The notes: generated from the letters alone by a model not told the origin. A stretch of DNA of 64,000 bases from Pseudobdellovibrionaceae bacterium (GCA_019637955.1 JAHBUS010000005.1:1-64000), one strand, 5' to 3'; shown: positions 52,385 to 61,999, counted from the stretch's first letter. A program made the numbers and translations.

Positions 52385-53041
52385 TTACTGGAATTCGAGA
52401 ATCATGGGCTTCGGGATGTACTGCCGAAGCTCGGCACCCTCGATCGTGAGGGTGTCGCCGGAAGCCGCTTGCAGCTTCACGCCTTTTAGCACCCAGGCGA
52501 CGGGCCACTGATCAGACACATTGCTAAATTTCACCTTGATGGGGCGTTCATCACGGAAATCGAACTCCCCTTCCGCCACCGGTTCACCTAAAATTTTGGC
52601 CACCGGAATCCAGAGCGGCGAGATGCGGTTGATGTCCGCCGAGATCTCGCAGGCGCCTTCGACTTCCATCACCGGTTTTTGCCCGGCCACGGCCATTCCG
52701 TCGCCTTCGAACTGCAGAATCACTTGCGAGTACTTGTTGCAGGCGAAGGTCTTATCGCCCGCTTCACCGCGAACCACGAAGTGCCCGAGCTCAACGCCCA
52801 CGTTGGCGCTTTCTTTCAGGATTTTTGCACCCGCGATCAAGCGCTGCTTGGTCGCTTGGCTGAGAGCGATGCCGTCGAGTTCCGAAAAGTCATAAGACTT
52901 GCGGATCGCGGCGGGGTCCCGAGAGCCCGAGAAATTCATGTCGACGTACAAGTCGGCCGACTCTTTCGACGACCAGCTCATCCACCAACCGGCTCCGAGG
53001 AAGAAAAGAAAGAACGCAAAAATCTGTGCATATCTGACCAT
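52385..53041 (-). CDS. Membrane-anchored hypothetical protein
   Basis: A 218-residue protein with an N-terminal hydrophobic anchor (AQIFAFFLFFLGAGWWMSW). The rest is a beta-rich periplasmic domain with two cysteines (TFACNKYSQVILQF, EVEGACEISADIN) that could form a disulphide. No family is recognised. It lies convergent to pepA (5 bp apart) and 93 bp after gshA. Confidence 0.7.
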   Translation of the reverse strand: MVRYAQIFAFFLFFLGAGWWMSWSSKESADLYVDMNFSGSRDPAAIRKSYDFSELDGIALSQATKQRLIAGAKILKESANVGVELGHFVVRGEAGDKTFACNKYSQVILQFEGDGMAVAGQKPVMEVEGACEISADINRISPLWIPVAKILGEPVAEGEFDFRDERPIKVKFSNVSDQWPVAWVLKGVKLQAASGDTLTIEGAELRQYIPKPMILEFQ

Positions 53042-53134
53042 TTGAATAACCTCGACTGTTACAGAATAACCGAGGCGCGCCGAACTTTCAGAAAAAGACG
53101 CACCGGTCTAGCCGGAGGTCCTGAGTCCTTCGGC

Positions 53135-54382
53135 CTAAACGCACGCAGACGCTTTGTAATCTTTGAACGTGATGCCCATTTCGCGGGCCTCAAGACCGAT
53201 GGCCAAAACGCCCAACCGGGCCGACCAGCCGTAAACGTTCTCGAGAGGGTGCCCCTGCAGGCTCACGTTTAAGTCCGAGACGCAAAGGCGTTTGTACACC
53301 GCGCCCGGCGAGTTGAGCGACTCGCTCGACGACTTCTCGGCATGCGTGCGCAAGAATCCGCCGGCCAGCTCGCAGCCGATCATGTAGATCACGGGCTCCG
53401 CCGTCACGCCTTCGGCCTGAACTCGCGAGGGAATCCCCTCTTGAATGATGACCTCTTCGACGTCGCGTCCACCCTTGGCGGCCTTCATTTTCTTGCGCGA
53501 TTTGTAATTCCAATCCATCACCTCAGCGCCCGAGCCCACGCGGATCACGGCCAAACCGTAGGTGCCGGCGTTGTTCTTCACGAAAACGAAGGGCTTTTCG
53601 GTGATGCCGCGCTGATCGTACTGCTTCTGCAGACGTGCGATCATCGCGTCGACCTTGCCCGAGAGTTCCTTGAGCGAAGCCTCTTCGCCCATGTCGAAAT
53701 GTTCGAAGACCTCGGTTTCGACGTTCAGCAAAAAGGGATCAAGACCCAAGATGCCGGTGAACTCCGCGGCCAAATCGTTATAGTGCTTGAAGTAACGCGA
53801 TTTTTTTCGCTGGTACCAGCCGAGTTCACGGGGCGGATTCATCGGGATGCTGAGCTGCTTGGCCCAGTCTTCATTGGGATCCGAAAAGTCATTGTTCGAG
53901 ATGATCAGGTCGGGCTTAAACTCGCGCACCAAGGCGGAATTTTCGTAGCCCGAAACGACCTGGATTTCGTTGCCGGTCGCGCTTTTTAGCATCAAGGGCT
54001 CCGGAAGATCTTTGGGAAAAGAGACCAGAACTTGCTGGCCACCCGCCTCGAGAAGTTTTTTGATGGCGATGACATTTTCCCAATAAAAAGGATTGTTGGT
54101 GTGCTCTTCAGTCACCAACATGACTTTCTTAACCGCGGAACCATAGTGATCTTTGATGTAGTTGCCGAAGAGATCGCCCGAACTCTCTTTGTCGACGGGA
54201 CAAATATTGTTGAAACCCGCGGGGTAGATGTTCGCGTCCACGTTCGAAACTTTAAAGCCCGAATCGCGAATGTCGTAGCTCGAGTAGATCGGGTAGCTCA
54301 GCTCTTTGGTCTTTGCACAATACCAAGACTGAAGATCCTTCTCTTTTTGACAGTAGTTCTGGTGAAGCGAATCTTTGATCAC
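53135..54382 (-). CDS. gshA: Glutamate-cysteine ligase (TIGR02049-like)
   Basis: A 415-residue protein of the proteobacterial GshA subgroup named from Acidithiobacillus-like organisms. SSYDIRDSGFKVSNVDANIY, PAGFNNICPVDKESSGDLFG and FVFVKNNAGTYGLAVIRVGS, with the ATP-grasp-like VIIQEGIPSRVQAEG, are characteristic. It joins glutamate and cysteine, the first step to glutathione. It starts at GTG 54382, overlapping the upstream stop (GTGA) behind GGGAG. No gshB is seen in the window. Confidence 0.85.
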   Translation of the reverse strand: MIKDSLHQNYCQKEKDLQSWYCAKTKELSYPIYSSYDIRDSGFKVSNVDANIYPAGFNNICPVDKESSGDLFGNYIKDHYGSAVKKVMLVTEEHTNNPFYWENVIAIKKLLEAGGQQVLVSFPKDLPEPLMLKSATGNEIQVVSGYENSALVREFKPDLIISNNDFSDPNEDWAKQLSIPMNPPRELGWYQRKKSRYFKHYNDLAAEFTGILGLDPFLLNVETEVFEHFDMGEEASLKELSGKVDAMIARLQKQYDQRGITEKPFVFVKNNAGTYGLAVIRVGSGAEVMDWNYKSRKKMKAAKGGRDVEEVIIQEGIPSRVQAEGVTAEPVIYMIGCELAGGFLRTHAEKSSSESLNSPGAVYKRLCVSDLNVSLQGHPLENVYGWSARLGVLAIGLEAREMGITFKDYKASACV

Positions 54383-55536
54383 GGAGACTCCCGGCGCTGA
54401 TCCAAATTCGGATCGGTTTTGGTTGCGGGTTGAGATTTTTTTTGAGGGCCCTTCTCGATCGGAAACACGGGCTCGGAACGAACCGTGCCTTTGCGTTTCA
54501 AACGTCCGCGCTTTTGCGCCTCGGGCGTCAGCGGAAGAAGGGGGTTCAAGTTGAGCAGGCGCTCTTGCGTTTCTTTTTCGACGTTCGCGATGAACTCGTT
54601 CAGCTTCTTTTCTTGCGCGTGGATGACCGCCGCTTCGGGACGTTGATTTTGCTTGAGCGCGACCAAAGCTTGGCTGATTTGCCCGAGCCAGCGCTCTTGC
54701 AGTTCGGCGCGCGCGCGTTCTTGGGCGCCTTGATCCAGGCCTCGGCTGACGGGTGGGTTCATGCTTAAATTCCAAAAATCCTGATAGTGTTTTTGCAGCG
54801 CCATCAGCGCGTTGTCGGACCAAGGCGACACCCCGGCCTCGATCGACTTCAGCAGAAAGATCTGTCCTTCTTTAAAACTGTCAAGCTGGGCCTGAAAATT
54901 TTCGGGCGCGAGCTGGTTGGTCGAGACCGATCCCATTTCAAAGTAGATCCGCGCCCACGTCTCGGCGGGGACGCCCTTCTGCTTCAGCACGTTAAGCCCC
55001 TGATCGGCTTTCGCGAGCGATTGGCGAGCGGCCTCCGTTTCGCCCATTTTCAGTTGGGCGATTCCCATACGCGCGGGAAGAGCCGCTGTGCGAATCTCGT
55101 CAGGCAAATGGGCCGCTTGTTTTTCGGCGTCCATCAAAGCGGCCATCATTCCCGATTCATCGCCCAGCGCCTCGGCGGTCTTTGAGCTTTCGTAAAGAGA
55201 AAGCGCGGCGATTTGGGGTTGGGACTGAAGACGTTCGGACGAAAGCTGGCGGTAAATCTTGGCCGCGCGTGCCCACTCCCCCATTTGTTCGAGCGCTTTG
55301 GCTTCGCCAAACTTCGCTTCGGCCTCGAAGACGGTTTGCGGGTTGGTTTTCTGGAACTCGGTGAACATCTTGTACGCCACTTCGGGCTCATTTTGCGCGA
55401 GGTTCGACCAAGCCTTGTCGAGCTCGGTGCGGTAAGCGGCTTTTTGCTCGGGACTCGGGTCAAGGCCCGATGTCTTTGACGGCGTCATCGCGCAGGCGGA
55501 GAGGATCACGAAAGACAAACACAATAGCCCTTTCAT
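54379..55536 (-). CDS. TPR-like lipoprotein of the ArsA-like/gshA operon
   Basis: A 385-residue lipoprotein with lipobox LSAC (about 12-15). About 35-250 form TPR-like helix pairs (AWSNLAQNEPEVAYKMFTEF, AKALEQMGEWARAAKIYRQL). A charged, Lys- and Pro-rich tail follows (QKRGRLKRKGTVRSE). Stop and start overlap with both neighbours, so it is made together with the two ATPases and gshA. It may be a periplasmic partner protein. Confidence 0.78.
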   Translation of the reverse strand: MKGLLCLSFVILSACAMTPSKTSGLDPSPEQKAAYRTELDKAWSNLAQNEPEVAYKMFTEFQKTNPQTVFEAEAKFGEAKALEQMGEWARAAKIYRQLSSERLQSQPQIAALSLYESSKTAEALGDESGMMAALMDAEKQAAHLPDEIRTAALPARMGIAQLKMGETEAARQSLAKADQGLNVLKQKGVPAETWARIYFEMGSVSTNQLAPENFQAQLDSFKEGQIFLLKSIEAGVSPWSDNALMALQKHYQDFWNLSMNPPVSRGLDQGAQERARAELQERWLGQISQALVALKQNQRPEAAVIHAQEKKLNEFIANVEKETQERLLNLNPLLPLTPEAQKRGRLKRKGTVRSEPVFPIEKGPQKKSQPATKTDPNLDQRRESP

Positions 55537-56594
55537 GTTTGCTCCTTGAGTCGGTCCACGATCTCGAAAACGCCATCCAATGTGCGGATGTCTTCCTTCA
55601 TCTCAGGAAGTTCGCGAATCTGCACGCTCTGATTCTGCAGCTCGCTCAAGATCGAGGAGTTTTTTCTTCTTTCTTCAAAGTAACCCGCCCATTTCGCCGC
55701 CATTTGACCGGCAGGATCGCTGGGGAAAGTGCGGTCTTGGCGGTTGGCCAGCCATTCGGGAAAAGCGCGATTCAAAATCAAGCTGTGCAAGTGATAGCCG
55801 TCTTGCCGGATGGCTTTGGCGAATTTGAAAGCCTCGAGAAGTTTCGAGCGGTCGTACGAACACACCAACACGAATTGTGTGCTCGCGGCGACGAGCAAGC
55901 GGTGAACGTTGTTCGTGCGCTCTTCAAGCTCGCCTTGCCAAGACTGAATGCTCGAGAAGAAATCCGAAAGCTCGCGCACGAACTCGGACCCGGTGAGTTT
56001 TTCGAGAGCCTTGATGACTTGCTTGGTTCCCATTTGAAAAATGCCCACCAAGAAAGACTTGTCGCCGCCCTTGGGATCGCGAAACCAGCGCGTGATTTTA
56101 TCTTGAAAAAGAGCGCCCAGCTTTTGCGGCGCTTTTAAAAAATCCATCGCGTGTTTCGCCGGCGGCGTGTCCAGGATCACCAGATCGTAGTTTCCCGATT
56201 CGACCGCCTCGTACAGGCGCTCGAGCGCCGTGAACTCTTGCGAGCCGCTTAAGGTCGTCGAGAGCTGAACGTAAAGCTTGTTGTTCAAAATGCGTTGGGC
56301 CGATTCTTTCGAACGCGCCGAGCGCAGAACGAAATCGTCGAAGGTTTTCTTCGAATTGACGACGGCCGCGCTGAGCGAGCCTTTGATGCGCGGATGCTTC
56401 AGCTCGCTTGTTTCGCCGCTGTCCGAAAGACCCAGCGTCGTTTTCAGACGTTGGGACGGATCGATCGTGAGAACAAGAACCCGGCGGCCCTCTTCGGCGG
56501 CCTGCGCGGCCAAAGCCGCGGCGATCGTGGTTTTACCAACGCCCCCCGTCCCGGCGCAAACCACGACTCGGACATCCCTCGCAATGAAACTCAT
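55533..56594 (-). CDS. ArsA/GET3-family ATPase (second of a pair)
   Basis: A 353-residue P-loop ATPase of the ArsA/Get3 group. The A-loop is VVVCAGTGGVGKTTIAAALA (about 10-29); the signature lysine before GGVGK is replaced by threonine. Switch I LTIDPSQRLKTTLG and switch II VILDTPPAKHAMDFL are clear. The ATG at 56594 overlaps the upstream gene by 4 bp. It probably acts with the first ATPase; the cargo is unknown. Confidence 0.85.
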   Translation of the reverse strand: MSFIARDVRVVVCAGTGGVGKTTIAAALAAQAAEEGRRVLVLTIDPSQRLKTTLGLSDSGETSELKHPRIKGSLSAAVVNSKKTFDDFVLRSARSKESAQRILNNKLYVQLSTTLSGSQEFTALERLYEAVESGNYDLVILDTPPAKHAMDFLKAPQKLGALFQDKITRWFRDPKGGDKSFLVGIFQMGTKQVIKALEKLTGSEFVRELSDFFSSIQSWQGELEERTNNVHRLLVAASTQFVLVCSYDRSKLLEAFKFAKAIRQDGYHLHSLILNRAFPEWLANRQDRTFPSDPAGQMAAKWAGYFEERRKNSSILSELQNQSVQIRELPEMKEDIRTLDGVFEIVDRLKEQT

Positions 56595-57439
56595 CGCTTC
56601 ACTCCTTTGGCCAGAGCCGCGACGATTTTGGTTTCGTCCGCCTCGAACACGAACGGCAGTGAGGACCATCGGCCTTTGAAGGCGGCTTCGATGGTCGCCT
56701 GCGTGGAATCTTGACGCTGCTGTTTGAGGAAAAAATCTTTTTCGTACTCCGGCCCTTGAGCTTTCAGCGACTTCGGAAAATCAATCAGCTTGTTCAGCCA
56801 AAGATACGGTTTGACGTTCACCAGGGCCTGGATCTCGCGGTCAAGTTCGAGGCTTTCCTGCACCGGAAGCTCTTCGGGTAAACACACGAGATGGTAATTC
56901 GTGATCTGAGGATCGCGTAAGATCTTGAGAATACCTTTGGACTGCTCGGCCATCGGGCCGACGCGAACCGCTTCGATCATTCCGATCGGCGCTTTGAGCA
57001 GCGCCAGAAAGTGACCGGTGGCGTAAGCATCCACGACGATCGCGTCGTAATCGAGCTTGGGGCCGACGTTGCGCGGAGGACCGCTGGTGACCTTTCCCAT
57101 GATCGCCAGTTCGGAGAGTGCGGGTGCGACTTGAATCAGGGTGCGCGACACCGGGTTCTCGAAAAAGAGTTTGTAGAGGCTTTCGACCTTGAGCAAGTAC
57201 AGCGCGTACTCGCGCAAGCAGCTCGCTCCCGACCAGAGGGCCACATCAAAACCCAGAGGCGAGCGCACGGTTTGCCCCTCACGAAGGGGTTTTAAACCCA
57301 AGTAATCTTGGTAAAAGCTCTCATCGCCGAGTTCGGCGAGAAGAGTTTTCTGGCCGTCTTGAGCACATCGATAAGCGAGCGCCGCGGCCACCGCCGACTT
57401 GCCCACCCCACCTTTTCCGGTCACCAAATGAATCTTCAC
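56591..57439 (-). CDS. ArsA/GET3-family ATPase (first of a pair)
   Basis: A 282-residue P-loop ATPase. The deviant Walker A is intact: HLVTGKGGVGKSAVAAALAY with the signature lysine (about 4-23). Switch II is IVVDAYATGHFLALLKAP, and the alanine/tyrosine there differ from the DTPP of its partner. It heads the operon. Paired ArsA-like genes without arsenic genes are also known in actinobacteria, where their role is debated. Membrane-protein targeting is an inference from Get3. Confidence 0.85.
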   Translation of the reverse strand: MKIHLVTGKGGVGKSAVAAALAYRCAQDGQKTLLAELGDESFYQDYLGLKPLREGQTVRSPLGFDVALWSGASCLREYALYLLKVESLYKLFFENPVSRTLIQVAPALSELAIMGKVTSGPPRNVGPKLDYDAIVVDAYATGHFLALLKAPIGMIEAVRVGPMAEQSKGILKILRDPQITNYHLVCLPEELPVQESLELDREIQALVNVKPYLWLNKLIDFPKSLKAQGPEYEKDFFLKQQRQDSTQATIEAAFKGRWSSLPFVFEADETKIVAALAKGVKR

Positions 57440-57558
57440 GGCTCTAGTGTCGCAGGGGTGGTTTTGGGGTGCATTTCGCTACGCATCAATAGCTTGCCTC
57501 TCGAGGGCAAATTTCCTAAGATCCCGCGTCTTTTACATGTGATTAGCTAAGGAGCGTT

Positions 57559-58866
57559 ATGAAGTCGACCGTCGAAAAAGTGAGCAATTTGCAGCGCCGT
57601 TTGAATATCGAAGTCCCCGCCGAAGTTGTGGCTGGTGCTTTTGACAAAGTTTTCAAAGGAATTCAGCGTCAAGCCAACATCAAAGGCTTCCGCCAAGGAA
57701 AAGCGCCGATTGCGACCATCAAGAGCATGTACGGCGACCAAGTGAAGAACGATGTTGCTCAAGAATTGATCCAAAAACATTATTTCGACGCTCTTCAAGA
57801 ACACAAACTCGACCCGATCAGCTACCCCGAGTTCGAATTCGACGTTCCCAAAGAAACGGGCGACTTTTCGTTCTCGGCCAACTTCGACGTGCGTCCCGAA
57901 ATCGCGCTCAAAAAGTACGAGGGTCTCGAAGTGACGACTGAAAAATTCGTCGTCGATGATCAAAAAGTGAACGATGTTCTTGAGAACATCCGCGCTTCGC
58001 GCGCCAACCTCGTTGACGTTATCGAAGCCCGCCCGGCTCAACTCGGTGACGTTGCGGTGATCGACTTTGAAGGTTCGGTTGATGGCAAACCCTTGGACGG
58101 CGGCAGCGGAAAAAACCACAACCTCGAACTGGGCGCGAATCAGTTTATCGAAGGTTTCGAGCAAGGCATCGTCGGCATGGCGGTTGGCGGTCAAAAGACC
58201 CTGAGCCTTAAATTCCCCGATCCTTACCACTCGGCGGACCTCGCGGGAAAACCCGTTGAATTCAAAGTCACGCTCGTGGGCCTCAAGAAAAAAGCTTTGC
58301 CTGAGCTCAACGACGAGTTCGTTAAAACTTTGGGCGGCTTCGAGTCCGTTGACAAATTGAAGGCCACCATCCGCGAAGACCTTGAACAAAACGAAAAGCG
58401 CCGTATCGAAAGCGACACCAAAAACCGACTCTTGAAAGAGTTGGTCAAGAACAACCCCGTGGAAGTTCCGCCGTCGATGCTCGCCGATCAGAAAAAAGCC
58501 CTTGTCGATGACATGCGCAAACGCATGACCGAGCAAGGCATGGACGAAGCGGGCTTCGAAGACTACGCCAAAAAATGGGACCGTGATTTCGAGACGACCG
58601 CCGGCGAGATGATCCAATCGGGGTTCTTGGTGGACGCGATCGCCAAGAAACACGACCTCCGCTGGACGCAAGAAGAACTCGACGCGAAAATCGCCGAGTA
58701 CGCGGCTCAAACCGGTATCGATCTCGAGCGCATCCGCGAGTTCTACTCGAAGCCCGAGCAGACTCAGCGTTTGACCTACATGATCACGGAAGAAAAAACG
58801 ATCGCGCACTTGCTCAAGTCCGCGAAGCTCAAAGAAGTTCCGGCTTCGGAACTCAAAGACGCTTAA
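57559..58866 (+). CDS. tig: Trigger factor
   Basis: A 435-residue ribosome-bound chaperone. The ribosome-binding loop GFRQGKAP (about 43-50) is typical. The FKBP-type domain is VIDFEGSVDGKPLDGGSGKN, FIEGFEQGIVGMAVGGQKTL (about 160-215). The C-terminal substrate-binding arm is helical. AAGGAGCG precedes the ATG. It assists folding of nascent chains; tig usually stands close to clpP-clpX-lon, here 6.9 kb away after an inserted block of other genes. Confidence 0.95.
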   Translation: MKSTVEKVSNLQRRLNIEVPAEVVAGAFDKVFKGIQRQANIKGFRQGKAPIATIKSMYGDQVKNDVAQELIQKHYFDALQEHKLDPISYPEFEFDVPKETGDFSFSANFDVRPEIALKKYEGLEVTTEKFVVDDQKVNDVLENIRASRANLVDVIEARPAQLGDVAVIDFEGSVDGKPLDGGSGKNHNLELGANQFIEGFEQGIVGMAVGGQKTLSLKFPDPYHSADLAGKPVEFKVTLVGLKKKALPELNDEFVKTLGGFESVDKLKATIREDLEQNEKRRIESDTKNRLLKELVKNNPVEVPPSMLADQKKALVDDMRKRMTEQGMDEAGFEDYAKKWDRDFETTAGEMIQSGFLVDAIAKKHDLRWTQEELDAKIAEYAAQTGIDLERIREFYSKPEQTQRLTYMITEEKTIAHLLKSAKLKEVPASELKDA

Positions 58867-58869
58867 GCC

Positions 58870-58895
58870 AAAAGGGCGCCGCTAGGCGCCCTTTT
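58870..58895. terminator. Shared terminator of tig and the convergent gene
   Basis: AAAAGGGCGCC and GGCGCCCTTTT form a perfect 11-bp stem with loop GCTA, just after the tig stop codon. It overlaps the end of the convergent gene by 2 bp. Confidence 0.9.
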
Positions 58896-59454
58896 AGTTT
58901 GTGGGAAGCGATCGGCAGTTGTTGCGCTCGGCAAAGTAGCGGGCGCAGATCGCAACGGGACTGTTGCAGTCCGACGCGCGAGGCGACGTGTACACGCCCG
59001 TGTCCACGCAGGTGCGCGCGGGTCCTTGATCCACCATCACCTCAAACGATCCGCTCTCGATGTCTTGTCCCGCTTTGGACAAGATATACGAGACTTTATT
59101 CAATCCCAAATTCAAAAGCGGCGCCTGAGTTAATGAGCGCACCCACAAATTGAATCGGCTTGTGCTGAGACCCGTGCGCGCATCATAGCCCGCCATGCGC
59201 GACTTGCGACTGCCGTCTTCGTGCAGAACCTGAAGGTCCACTTGATCGGCTTTGGGTTTAAAGGGGTGCACGAAGTAATCGTAATCCCCCGGCTCCAAAA
59301 GATTCTGGTAGCACGTGAATGTCCGCGTGATGATTCCTGAGACGGCATCCTGACACGTGATCATCACCGGTCCCGAGATCGGTGTCGCCGTGAAACGGTC
59401 GCCGCCCGTCAGCCCCGGATTCGCCATCGCGATCGACAGAAGAAGACTCCACAT
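58894..59454 (-). CDS. Secreted hypothetical protein
   Basis: A 186-residue protein with a short signal peptide (MWSLLLSIAMA). The mature part is beta-rich with several cysteines (MITCQDAVSGIITRTFTCYQ, RTCVDTGVYTSPRASDC, CARYFAERNNC), likely disulphide bonded in the periplasm. It is separated from the division operon by a terminator. No family is recognised. Confidence 0.75.
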   Translation of the reverse strand: MWSLLLSIAMANPGLTGGDRFTATPISGPVMITCQDAVSGIITRTFTCYQNLLEPGDYDYFVHPFKPKADQVDLQVLHEDGSRKSRMAGYDARTGLSTSRFNLWVRSLTQAPLLNLGLNKVSYILSKAGQDIESGSFEVMVDQGPARTCVDTGVYTSPRASDCNSPVAICARYFAERNNCRSLPTN

Positions 59455-59456
59455 GA

Positions 59457-59501
59457 AAAACCCCCCGTGGTGCCCAAGATTAGGCGGATCGACGGGGGGT
59501 T
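59457..59501 (-). terminator. Terminator of the ftsE-ctpA operon
   Basis: Reading leftward: AACCCCCCGT and ACGGGGGGTT pair as a 10-bp stem around 23 nt, followed by a run of T. It lies 37 bp after the ctpA stop codon. Confidence 0.75.
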
Positions 59502-59537
59502 CGCAAGACTCGCAAAGTCACGCGGTTTTTAAACGCG

Positions 59538-60899
59538 TTACATTCCCTTCATGAGCTTCCAGGCTTTCAGATAATTGAAGGCTTGGTACGCTTGATAGTC
59601 TGTCGCGAGAAGCTTCTCTTTCGGCGTTCGATTTTCGTCTTTCTTGCTGGCGGCGTCTTTCCACCAAGCTTCGACCTTGGCGTTGGGAACGCTTTTCTTC
59701 GCGGCTTCTTTTTCTTTTTCGCTCAGCAAGTGGCCCGCGATGTCTTTTTCGCGAGTGCCTTTGCCTTTGATAATGGCCTTTTGGAAAGCCTCCACGTCCA
59801 CTTCCTCAACCGCCAAGTCAGGCGTGATGCCTTCGGCTTGAATCGATTTTCCGCTCGGCGTGTAGTAGCGCGCGACCGTCAGTTTCAAACCCGAACCGTC
59901 ACCCAGCTTGATCACTGATTGGACTGAACCTTTGCCAAAGCTCTTCTCGCCCATCACGATGGCGCGCTTGTTGTCTTGAAGGGCGCCCGCGACGATCTCG
60001 CTCGCGCTCGCCGAGTACTCGTTCATCAGCACGATGATGCCCGTGCCGTCGAATTTGTTTCGCTTGGTGGCATTCAAGACTTCTTTGTTTTTGGGATCGC
60101 GGCCGATCGTCGAAACGATGGTGTCGCCTTCTTTCAGAAACAGATCGCTGACTTTGACGGCTTGGTCCAAAAGACCGCCAGGATTGCGGCGCAGATCCAA
60201 GATCAGACCTTTGACACCGCCGTATTTCTTTTGCGCTTCGGTGAGGGCTTTTTCGAGGTCGCGGCCGGTATTTTCGATGAAACTCGTGATTTTAACGTAC
60301 ATGTAGCCGTCTTCCAGATCGGTGGCTTTGACCGAGCGGATTTTAACGCTTCCGCGGACGATGCCGATATCGCGGGGATCGTCTTCGCCTTCGCGCACGA
60401 TCGTCAAAACGATCTTGCTCCCACGGCGCCCTTTCATGAGCTGCGAAGCTTCAACGAGGCTCAGGCCCTTGGTGCTTTTCCCGTCGATCGCGATCACGCG
60501 GTCGCCGGGTTTGATTCCGGCTTCCCAAGCGGGCGTGTCTTCAATGGGCGAAATGATGGTCAAGACGCTGTTCTGAACCGAAATTTCGATCCCGATCCCG
60601 CCGAACTCTCCGCTCGTCTCGGTTTCAAAGTCTTTGAAAACTTCGGGCGTCAGAAAGTTGGTGTGCGGATCCAGTTCGCGCAGCATTCCTTTGATCGCGC
60701 CGTAAATCAGTTTTTTGCTATCCACCGACTCGACGTAATACTGCTGCACAAGATTGAGAACCTTGGTGAAGTTCTGCAAATCCGAGTACCTGTCCTCGGC
60801 GGAGGCGGTGTTGATGGCAAAGCGAAGTGCGGGCGCCACCGTACCGACCACGAAGGCGAGCGCGAGCGAAGCCCCCCAGATGATCCATGTTTTTTTCAT
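59538..60899 (-). CDS. ctpA: C-terminal processing peptidase, S41 family (CtpA-like)
   Basis: A 453-residue exported protease. An N-terminal membrane segment (IIWGASLALAFVVGTVAPAL) is followed by a PDZ domain (ISPIEDTPAWEAGIKPGDRV, about 115-190) and the S41 catalytic core: serine in NEYSASASEIVAGAL (about 315) and lysine in IVMGEKSFGKGSVQS (about 340). Such proteases trim cell-wall hydrolases and other periplasmic proteins. It is the last gene of the ftsE operon and overlaps the EnvC-like gene by 4 bp. Confidence 0.93.
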   Translation of the reverse strand: MKKTWIIWGASLALAFVVGTVAPALRFAINTASAEDRYSDLQNFTKVLNLVQQYYVESVDSKKLIYGAIKGMLRELDPHTNFLTPEVFKDFETETSGEFGGIGIEISVQNSVLTIISPIEDTPAWEAGIKPGDRVIAIDGKSTKGLSLVEASQLMKGRRGSKIVLTIVREGEDDPRDIGIVRGSVKIRSVKATDLEDGYMYVKITSFIENTGRDLEKALTEAQKKYGGVKGLILDLRRNPGGLLDQAVKVSDLFLKEGDTIVSTIGRDPKNKEVLNATKRNKFDGTGIIVLMNEYSASASEIVAGALQDNKRAIVMGEKSFGKGSVQSVIKLGDGSGLKLTVARYYTPSGKSIQAEGITPDLAVEEVDVEAFQKAIIKGKGTREKDIAGHLLSEKEKEAAKKSVPNAKVEAWWKDAASKKDENRTPKEKLLATDYQAYQAFNYLKAWKLMKGM

Positions 60900-61999
60900 T
60901 GCTGCCGTCCTTTCATCCACACTTGAGGATCGTAAGGTTCCGAAAAGTGTCTGATTTCAAAATAGAGTTGGTTGCGCGAATGGGCAATCAGCTGGCCTTC
61001 GCCGACTTCGAAACCCTCTTTGATTTGAGGTTCGAGCTCGCCGCTGTAGACACTGTAGTAATGATCGCCGTGATCCAAGATGAGCGTTTCACCCAATCCC
61101 GCCACGTCGCCGACGAAAGAAACTTTGCCGGGAAACACCGCGTGCACCGTGCTTTGCGGGCCCACGTCGTACAACAGGCCTTTGTGGCTCATACTCACGT
61201 TGAACTCGCCGTCTTTCCAAATGCCGAAGCGGCGGACGACCACGCCCTGAACCGGTGCCGCCAATTGCCCCTTCTTTTCGAAGAAGGAAGGTCTTAAGAG
61301 CAGCTCCAGAAGCTCGTCGTTTTGATCGCCTTGCAAGGCGACCGATTTCTCTCGGAGCTTGCGAATTTTACTCAAAGCTTTGGTTTTGGTTTTTCGGATG
61401 GATTCGAGGATCTGCGCCTTGGCGGTGGATTCGGCGTTGATCTTCGACTCTTGACCCGCGAGTTGTTTCTGGATCTTCTTGAGTTTGGCGAGGCGGCCTA
61501 AGAACTTGGTCTGCTTGACCTCAAGGTCGGCCACGTTCTTCGAGTAGTCTTTTAAAAGACCCAAGTCTTGCTTCGCCACGAGCCCGAGGATTTTAAGATT
61601 GCGCTCAAGCTGAGCCGAGTTGCTCGATGAAAGCAGCATTCGGGCCAGGCCCTGGCCGCCGAATTTGTAGATCGCGTTCAAGCGCACTTGCAAAAGGGAT
61701 CTCTGTTCTTTCAGCTTTTGTTCGATCTCGACGATTTTCTCGGCCATCTGCCGCGTCGAAGACTCGACGATCATCTTTTCTTGCGACGTTTTCGAGCGCT
61801 CCGAAACCAGTTGTTTCATTTTGCCATTGATCAAGAACAGCGACGACATGATGTTCCGCTGTTTCTCGTCGCTCTCGACCAAGCTTTGACGTGCGTTCTC
61901 GAAATCGGCTTTGACCTTCTCGGGCGACGGCGGCACGGCACCCTGAACCAGGGCGCCCGCAAGCATCGTCAAAGAAAAGAGCCAGAGACGACAACGCAT
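60896..61999 (-). CDS. EnvC-like LytM-domain protein
   Basis: A 367-residue exported protein. A signal peptide (LWLFSLTMLAGALVQGA) is followed by a long coiled coil (about 25-230) and a LytM/M23 domain (about 260-360: LILDHGDHYYSVYSGELEPQ). The catalytic residues are degenerate: the first His-X3-Asp reads HKGLLYD and the terminal HXH is LYFEIR, so it is probably not an enzyme. This is the state of E. coli EnvC, which is controlled by FtsEX and activates amidases. It overlaps ftsX and ctpA. Confidence 0.88.
   Translation of the reverse strand: MRCRLWLFSLTMLAGALVQGAVPPSPEKVKADFENARQSLVESDEKQRNIMSSLFLINGKMKQLVSERSKTSQEKMIVESSTRQMAEKIVEIEQKLKEQRSLLQVRLNAIYKFGGQGLARMLLSSSNSAQLERNLKILGLVAKQDLGLLKDYSKNVADLEVKQTKFLGRLAKLKKIQKQLAGQESKINAESTAKAQILESIRKTKTKALSKIRKLREKSVALQGDQNDELLELLLRPSFFEKKGQLAAPVQGVVVRRFGIWKDGEFNVSMSHKGLLYDVGPQSTVHAVFPGKVSFVGDVAGLGETLILDHGDHYYSVYSGELEPQIKEGFEVGEGQLIAHSRNQLYFEIRHFSEPYDPQVWMKGRQQ

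Noticed and set aside
57547-58809. A 420-residue frame opposite tig
   Set aside because: Antisense shadow of the trigger factor gene; Phe- and His-rich composition typical of reversed codons.
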